From Candidatus Thiodiazotropha sp. (ex Epidulcina cf. delphinae) (GTDB lineage: Bacteria; Pseudomonadota; Gammaproteobacteria; Chromatiales; Chromatiaceae): DNA of 33,238 nucleotides. The DNA is taken from NCBI GenBank assembly GCA_025656505.1, contig JAHXHR010000028.1, forward strand, positions 1 to 33,238, read 5' to 3'. Below, in pieces: positions 28,651 through 33,238 of the stretch. Within the stretch, counting starts at the first letter, position 1, and every line of letters starts with the position of its first letter. Made by a program: the position numbers and the translations under genes. The notes beneath the pieces were generated by a model. The model was given only the letters and a program-made list of their open reading frames with translations. It was not told where the DNA came from and did no database searches.

Positions 28651-29394
28651 TTATTTGAATGTAAAGTCGACCGTTGCAGTTCCGCCCGCATCGACTTTCA
28701 CCTTCGCCTTCTGATTCTTCAGCATGCCATGCCACGCCTTGATGGTGTATGAACCGGGAGGCACATCGCTAATGGTGAAGGTGCCGTCCTCAGCCACCAT
28801 GGCGAAATAGGGATTCTTCGCCACAAAAACAAAACCATGCATGAAATCATGGGCGTCGCACTCCACTTTGATGGCCGGCCCTTTTTTCATTTTGATGGTA
28901 TTCGTGACAGTACCTGGATCAGGCTGACTGATATTTGTCAGGGTCTTTTTCGGACCCTTGGCATCACCGCGAATCAGCTCATAGGTGTGGATATTGTGCA
29001 ACACAGGATCAGCGTTGACGGCTGAAAGTTTACTCTTGTTTTTCATGACTTGAAGAAACGGCTTGAACTCACATCCCTTCTGATCGATGCTGGCATCGCC
29101 CACATCCGCCTGGAAGGGTTTACCCTCCTTCACTTTATCAAGGTAGACAACCGTATCCATCAGATGACCGTTGCTGACGCGGACATAGTCGATTTCCCTC
29201 TTACCCGTACCACAGACATCGTTGTCTTTCGTAATGCTGTAGACTTTTGGGTTCTTGTCCTTGCCGGAAAATTTCACACTACCGGTAATCGTACCTCCAT
29301 TGCTGACAGCTCCCTCTTTATAGGCGGCTGCGTGACCCACGGACGACAGCGCGCAAAGGCTTGCCAGACTGAGGTAAATAAGTAATTTCTTCAT
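28651..29394 (-). CDS. Secreted cupredoxin/plastocyanin-like protein with C-terminal carboxypeptidase-regulatory-like domain
   Basis: Signal peptide; DPVLHNIHTYE and VECDAHDFMHGFVFVAKNPYFA; C-terminal GTFTISDVPPGSYTIKAWHG. Confidence 0.75.
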   Translation of the reverse strand: MKKLLIYLSLASLCALSSVGHAAAYKEGAVSNGGTITGSVKFSGKDKNPKVYSITKDNDVCGTGKREIDYVRVSNGHLMDTVVYLDKVKEGKPFQADVGDASIDQKGCEFKPFLQVMKNKSKLSAVNADPVLHNIHTYELIRGDAKGPKKTLTNISQPDPGTVTNTIKMKKGPAIKVECDAHDFMHGFVFVAKNPYFAMVAEDGTFTISDVPPGSYTIKAWHGMLKNQKAKVKVDAGGTATVDFTFK

Positions 29395-29423
29395 GCTTTT
29401 TTCTCCTGGTTTCGATCCTGATA

Positions 29424-31898
29424 TCAGGCTGCCTGTCCAGACTGCGCCTGATCCGGGTTGAGTATCTCTTCAATCATTTCGATATACACACTGCGTTTCA
29501 CGCTGTCTTCCGCCATCTTCAAATGCGCCAGCAACGTACGGTGGCTCAAAGCAGGACCGAATCCACGTAGCGCCCGGCCGATCAAACGTGCTTCTTCACC
29601 GGTGAATTCACTGACACTGGCTACAATCTTTTCAACGGCGCGCTGGGTCAGCGTTTCATCTTGGATCTCCGGCATTACTTTCGAGAGTGCTTTGGTCGCT
29701 GCAACCCGAACCCCGATATTGTCATCATTCAGGCACTCCAGAAGTTTTCTCGCCACGCTGACGGAAGGAACGTCCCGTACAACCATATGTCCGGCCTCTG
29801 CGGGATCAAGACTGTCACAGGTGAGCCTGGCAAGGCTATGGATGGCTTCTATTCGCACATTGGCTTGTCTGTCCTTCAGCGCCTCCATCAGCGGCGCCAG
29901 CGCCGAGCGGTTTCCGAGAAAACTCAAACTTCGGGCACAGGCAATCTTCTGCTCAAAGTCACCTACTGACAGTTGGGTAATGAGCATTCCCACCGCATCC
30001 ATCAATTTTGGATTTCCTCTATTGCGCTGTGCAATTTCACCAATCGCTTCAGCCGCTTCCCGACGTATCAGGTCATCCTCATCGTTCAATGCCTGAATCA
30101 AAGCCCCAATTGCAGTGTCATCATTGGCTGCCGCCAACACTCTTGCGCCCAACCGGCGCACATCCTGATCCGGTGTGAAGCGCTTACCGGCGCGGATGCG
30201 TCTCATCTCCGCCTTATTGGCTTCCACTACATCGAGATACTCTTGTGTCGCTTCATCTATCTCAGGCATCTGTTGCGCTGACTTGTCCTTATCAAGCATG
30301 GCCTCGACATTCTCCATGGCGATAGCATCGAGCGTCGAAACGGCAGGCGATACTTCGCCGACTTCGACAATCTGTGCCGGCGCATCAGGCAGCTTAACAG
30401 TCTCTGCCATCCGCTGAGGAACGGGGATTTCATCTATTTCAGGATCGGCTGTCGATTCAGTAGCATGTCTCTCCGTGTCCGTATCAAATTCAACCACAAC
30501 ACCATTTTTAACCCTGCTTTCCGACCCTGCATCTTGCTGCTGAGCCATTCCGGCATCTCCGGATACAATCTCAGATGCGGTTTTTTCCGGCACTCGTATA
30601 TTGCCGTTCACCGCATCAATGACGATGGATAGCGGCCTGCGAGACACCTCTTTCGCTTCCGCTGAATTTACCTCGACAAACTGTGCATCCAATGCCATCA
30701 AAGTCGTTAGCGCAGCCAACCTGACCGGCTGCTGTGAATCACTGACGGCATTGATCAGCGAATCAATAATCTCATCGGTTATCCGGCCGAACCGGCCGAT
30801 CGCCAGAATCGCTTCACGGCGAACCATGGGGTGACCTTCGCTGTTGTTAACATGCTCAAGCAGAACGGGCATTGCATCAGGATTGTTATTTTCACCGAGT
30901 AACCGACAGGCTGCCGTAGCCGTTTCAGCACGCGCATCATGGGTGCAGGCAACCACCATCTTCAAATTCTCATCCGAGAGCGGATAGCTGCTAACAACCG
31001 GAACAAGCGTGTTTAGCAGGGTAGCCCTTACCTGACTACTGGGATCAGTCAACATCGGCAGCAGCGTTTTCTGCAGGCCGCCGGAGTCAGCAACCCGGCC
31101 CGCCAGTTGGACCACCGCCTTGATAGCGATATTACGAACCTCTTCACTTGAATCACGTAACAGCAACACCAGCGCACCGAGATAGCGCCCTGCTTTTTGA
31201 TTCGCCAGAGCCTGTGCCGCTTCCGCTCTCACTTCGGGATCTGAATCCCGTAACGAGCGCCCCAGCACCTTGACGGCTTTAGATGATCTTGAACCTGCCA
31301 AGGCGCGTACGGCGCGCCGGCGGTGCAGGGCCTTGCTTGATTGATCCTGCAATCGCTCGATCACCCGGTCCAGGCCAACGCCTGAAATAGCAACCAAGGC
31401 GCCTAATACCTCATTTTCAATATCTTGCTGAGCATCGTCATTGATGAAATCGACAAGCGTGTCGACGGCCTCTTCCGCGCCTGCAGCACCCAATGCTTTC
31501 ACGGCTTCCAACTGGATATCCCACCAGGTATCCCAATCCTCATCCCACTCAAGACCTTGTGGACGTTCAGTCAGCACCTTCACGAGCACCCCCACGGAAT
31601 CGGCACTGGTAATCTTACCGAGCGCTTCCGTGACCATGGAACAGACTTCTCCACTGGTATCGTTTTTCAATGAATCAGTCAGTGCAGGCACCGCGTACTC
31701 ATCACCGATCTTCCCGAGGGCTTCTGCAGCGTCAATGCAGACGTCAACATCATCATCCTTGAGCCTGCCTATAAGATATGGCACGGCACGATGGTTGCGT
31801 AGAACGCCCAGAGTACGCGCTGCATAACAGCGATCCGCCTCATCCCCTGACTGAAGCAACTCACACAAAACATCGACGATTTCTTTTTGAAGGCTCAT
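29424..31898 (-). CDS. HEAT-repeat (PBS-lyase-like) protein
   Basis: Many repeats, e.g. DRCYAARTLGVLRNHRAVPYLIGRLKDDDVDVCIDAAEALGKIGDEYAVPAL. Confidence 0.9.
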   Translation of the reverse strand: MSLQKEIVDVLCELLQSGDEADRCYAARTLGVLRNHRAVPYLIGRLKDDDVDVCIDAAEALGKIGDEYAVPALTDSLKNDTSGEVCSMVTEALGKITSADSVGVLVKVLTERPQGLEWDEDWDTWWDIQLEAVKALGAAGAEEAVDTLVDFINDDAQQDIENEVLGALVAISGVGLDRVIERLQDQSSKALHRRRAVRALAGSRSSKAVKVLGRSLRDSDPEVRAEAAQALANQKAGRYLGALVLLLRDSSEEVRNIAIKAVVQLAGRVADSGGLQKTLLPMLTDPSSQVRATLLNTLVPVVSSYPLSDENLKMVVACTHDARAETATAACRLLGENNNPDAMPVLLEHVNNSEGHPMVRREAILAIGRFGRITDEIIDSLINAVSDSQQPVRLAALTTLMALDAQFVEVNSAEAKEVSRRPLSIVIDAVNGNIRVPEKTASEIVSGDAGMAQQQDAGSESRVKNGVVVEFDTDTERHATESTADPEIDEIPVPQRMAETVKLPDAPAQIVEVGEVSPAVSTLDAIAMENVEAMLDKDKSAQQMPEIDEATQEYLDVVEANKAEMRRIRAGKRFTPDQDVRRLGARVLAAANDDTAIGALIQALNDEDDLIRREAAEAIGEIAQRNRGNPKLMDAVGMLITQLSVGDFEQKIACARSLSFLGNRSALAPLMEALKDRQANVRIEAIHSLARLTCDSLDPAEAGHMVVRDVPSVSVARKLLECLNDDNIGVRVAATKALSKVMPEIQDETLTQRAVEKIVASVSEFTGEEARLIGRALRGFGPALSHRTLLAHLKMAEDSVKRSVYIEMIEEILNPDQAQSGQAA

Positions 31899-31940
31899 CT
31901 TCTTTTGACATCTCTTAATTCGACCGGGTCAATCACTGTA

Positions 31941-31956
31941 AGCAGAATCTGTACCA
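31941..31956 (-). promoter_or_regulatory. Putative sigma54 (-24/-12) promoter for the minus-strand operon
   Basis: Minus strand TGGTACAGATTCTGCT vs TGGCACRNNNNTTGCW, correct GG-GC spacing; 43 nt upstream of ATG 31898. Confidence 0.45.
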
Positions 31957-32017
31957 GTTTAAGAAAAAGAGGTTTTGCCCTAGATCCAAGGCTTTACTCC
32001 GGTTGTACCCGGATAGC

Positions 32018-32036
32018 ATTGAATGAATCATTCAAT
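32018..32036. promoter_or_regulatory. 19-bp perfect palindrome, candidate regulator-binding site
   Basis: ATTGAATGA-A-TCATTCAAT in the divergent intergenic region. Confidence 0.45.
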
Positions 32037-32118
32037 ATCAAGATGCCCGCCTATGGTTAAGGAACGGATTGTTCAAAATCTCTGTGCTATACCGAGATGT
32101 GAGGGATTACCGTAACCC

Positions 32119-32139
32119 TTAACAATTTTTAAGTGTTAA
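32119..32139. promoter_or_regulatory. TTAACA-N9-TGTTAA inverted repeat, candidate regulator-binding site
   Basis: 6-bp dyad in the divergent intergenic region, about 106 nt upstream of the plus-strand -24 element. Confidence 0.3.
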
Positions 32140-32244
32140 TTGATGATGACTCCGTTAACCACAGATCTCTGTTACAGTTTTTATTGCTTTGAGATAAGCA
32201 CCGCTTGAGCCGCAAACCACCTGGCATCTCCATTCCCCGAAACC

Positions 32245-32260
32245 TGGCCCGCTTTTTGCC
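32245..32260 (+). promoter_or_regulatory. Putative sigma54 (-24/-12) promoter for the CydA-like operon
   Basis: TGGCCCGCTTTTTGCC vs TGGCACRNNNNTTGCW; correct spacing; about 70 nt upstream of the first ATG. Confidence 0.6.
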
Positions 32261-32328
32261 TTTCATGCTGGATTAGGCGCTTCAAAAACAATGCACCTGT
32301 AATAATATGAGGCGAACAGGAGAAAGGC

Positions 32329-32484
32329 ATGAATACAACACCTGATCATGATGAAGCCAAGCAGCCTGAATCTCAAAACCACTCCTGGGGACCCAAGCTG
32401 TTTATAGCGGTATTGTCGGCAATGCTGGGCTTTTTCTATTGGCTGTTGATCTACTCAGGCGGTATCTCAGTACATCACGGCTAG
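32329..32484 (+). CDS. 51-aa single-TM small protein
   Basis: MNTTPDHDEAKQPESQNHSWGPKLFIAVLSAMLGFFYWLLIYSGGISVHHG; AGGAG upstream of the ATG. Confidence 0.65.
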   Translation: MNTTPDHDEAKQPESQNHSWGPKLFIAVLSAMLGFFYWLLIYSGGISVHHG

Positions 32485-32499
32485 CACAGGCCATCCACT

Positions 32500-32649
32500 A
32501 TGCAAACAAAAAGCAGCAGCATCCTATCCATGCTGGTTTCGTTAATCGTCTCATTCGTGACAGCACTGGCCTTCTTTTACGGCCTTGACCACTTTGTCAT
32601 GAGCATCCAGGGGCTGCCATTGAGTCTCAACTTGTCACCCGCCGGCTGA
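32500..32649 (+). CDS. 49-aa single-TM small protein
   Basis: MQTKSSSILSMLVSLIVSFVTALAFFYGLDHFVMSIQGLPLSLNLSPAG; tightly packed in the same operon. Confidence 0.6.
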   Translation: MQTKSSSILSMLVSLIVSFVTALAFFYGLDHFVMSIQGLPLSLNLSPAG

Positions 32650-32671
32650 CCGGTGAACAAGGAATACGTTT

Positions 32672-33238
32672 ATGAATGAGAGAAGTCTTTCGAATCACCC
32701 GGCTCAATCATCCATATTAAAACATTGGCATCACTTTATATGGGTTGTAACGGCTACCCTGCTGCTGTCAACCGGACTGATTCAAGCGGCGGAAGACACC
32801 GATGCACTTAGCCGTATTTCACCCGTGGGGATCGTGCAGATAGAAGGTGAGCCGGCTATTGAAAAAAGCCTCGTAGCTACGATGAAAGTGGAAACGGCGG
32901 AACCCATTGTCGCCCCGAATCCATCCCCTAGTGACTACCCTGATATTGGGGTCAGCAGTCGCGCTGTAGTCTGGATACTCGCCCAGCTACACCTGTTTTT
33001 TGCCGCCTTGGTGCTGGCAGTCCCCCTGTTTGTATTGACGATTGAACTGCTGGGTGTCTATACCGGCGATGAACGCTATGACAACATGGCCTATGAGTTC
33101 ATGAAAATCAGCCTCACCGGGTTTTCCATTACTGCGATTTTCGGTGGTTCGCTGGCATTGGCGCTGTTTGTACTCTATCCCGATTTCATGGGCTACATGA
33201 TGCATGTATTCGGTGCCCAGGTTTTGGTTTATGCCATT
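32672..33238 (+). CDS. CydA-like (cytochrome bd quinol oxidase subunit I family) protein, truncated by the window end
   Basis: Open to the window end; ILAQLHLFFAALVLAVPLFVLTIELLGVYTGDERYDNMAYEFMKISLTGFSITAIFGGSLALALFVLYPDFMGYMMHVFGAQVL resembles the CydA N-terminal helices; N-terminal signal/TM plus about 60-residue extension. Confidence 0.7.
   Translation, partial: MNERSLSNHPAQSSILKHWHHFIWVVTATLLLSTGLIQAAEDTDALSRISPVGIVQIEGEPAIEKSLVATMKVETAEPIVAPNPSPSDYPDIGVSSRAVVWILAQLHLFFAALVLAVPLFVLTIELLGVYTGDERYDNMAYEFMKISLTGFSITAIFGGSLALALFVLYPDFMGYMMHVFGAQVLVYAI

Noticed and set aside
29458-30096. 212-aa plus-strand ORF opposite the HEAT protein
   Set aside because: Antisense shadow of a repetitive HEAT coding sequence.
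1-33238. CRISPR arrays, rRNA operons, intact tRNAs
   Set aside because: No regularly spaced repeats, no rRNA-like sequence, and only a tRNA 3' fragment seen by eye.

Overview
The window looks like a gammaproteobacterial chromosome segment. The gene content and REP-like repeats recall sulfur-oxidising lineages, but the taxonomy is inference only. Left to right it contains: (i) a PrlF/YhaV-type toxin-antitoxin pair with a 24-bp palindrome in its promoter, followed by an apparent 3' tRNA(Leu) remnant that may be a genomic-island scar; (ii) a Pho-box-preceded pstS-phoU-pstC-pstA-pstB-pstB operon, in which PhoU is fused to a catalytically dead LMW-phosphatase-like domain and the two PstB ATPases have complementary degenerate motifs, predicting a heterodimer with one consensus ATP site; (iii) an NMT1/SsuA-like binding protein, a giant hybrid histidine kinase and a REC-GGDEF protein whose start is disrupted; (iv) a porin, secreted protein and GGDEF/EAL module; (v) a long minus-strand gene string (HEAT-repeat protein, cupredoxin-like protein, small TM protein, UspA-PCP_red, radical SAM/SPASM-PCP_red, protoporphyrinogen-oxidase-like, small membrane protein, PAS histidine kinase, sigma54 response regulator) that ends in a REP-interrupted relic of an ABC ATPase gene; and (vi) divergently transcribed, two tiny membrane ORFs and a CydA-like quinol-oxidase subunit that runs off the window. 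The strongest candidate for an undescribed system is (v)+(vi): a putative sigma54-controlled CydA-like respiratory complex with dedicated tetrapyrrole/radical-SAM maturation proteins carrying repeated PCP_red domains. The asymmetric PstB pair is second. All domain calls were made by eye, without database searches.
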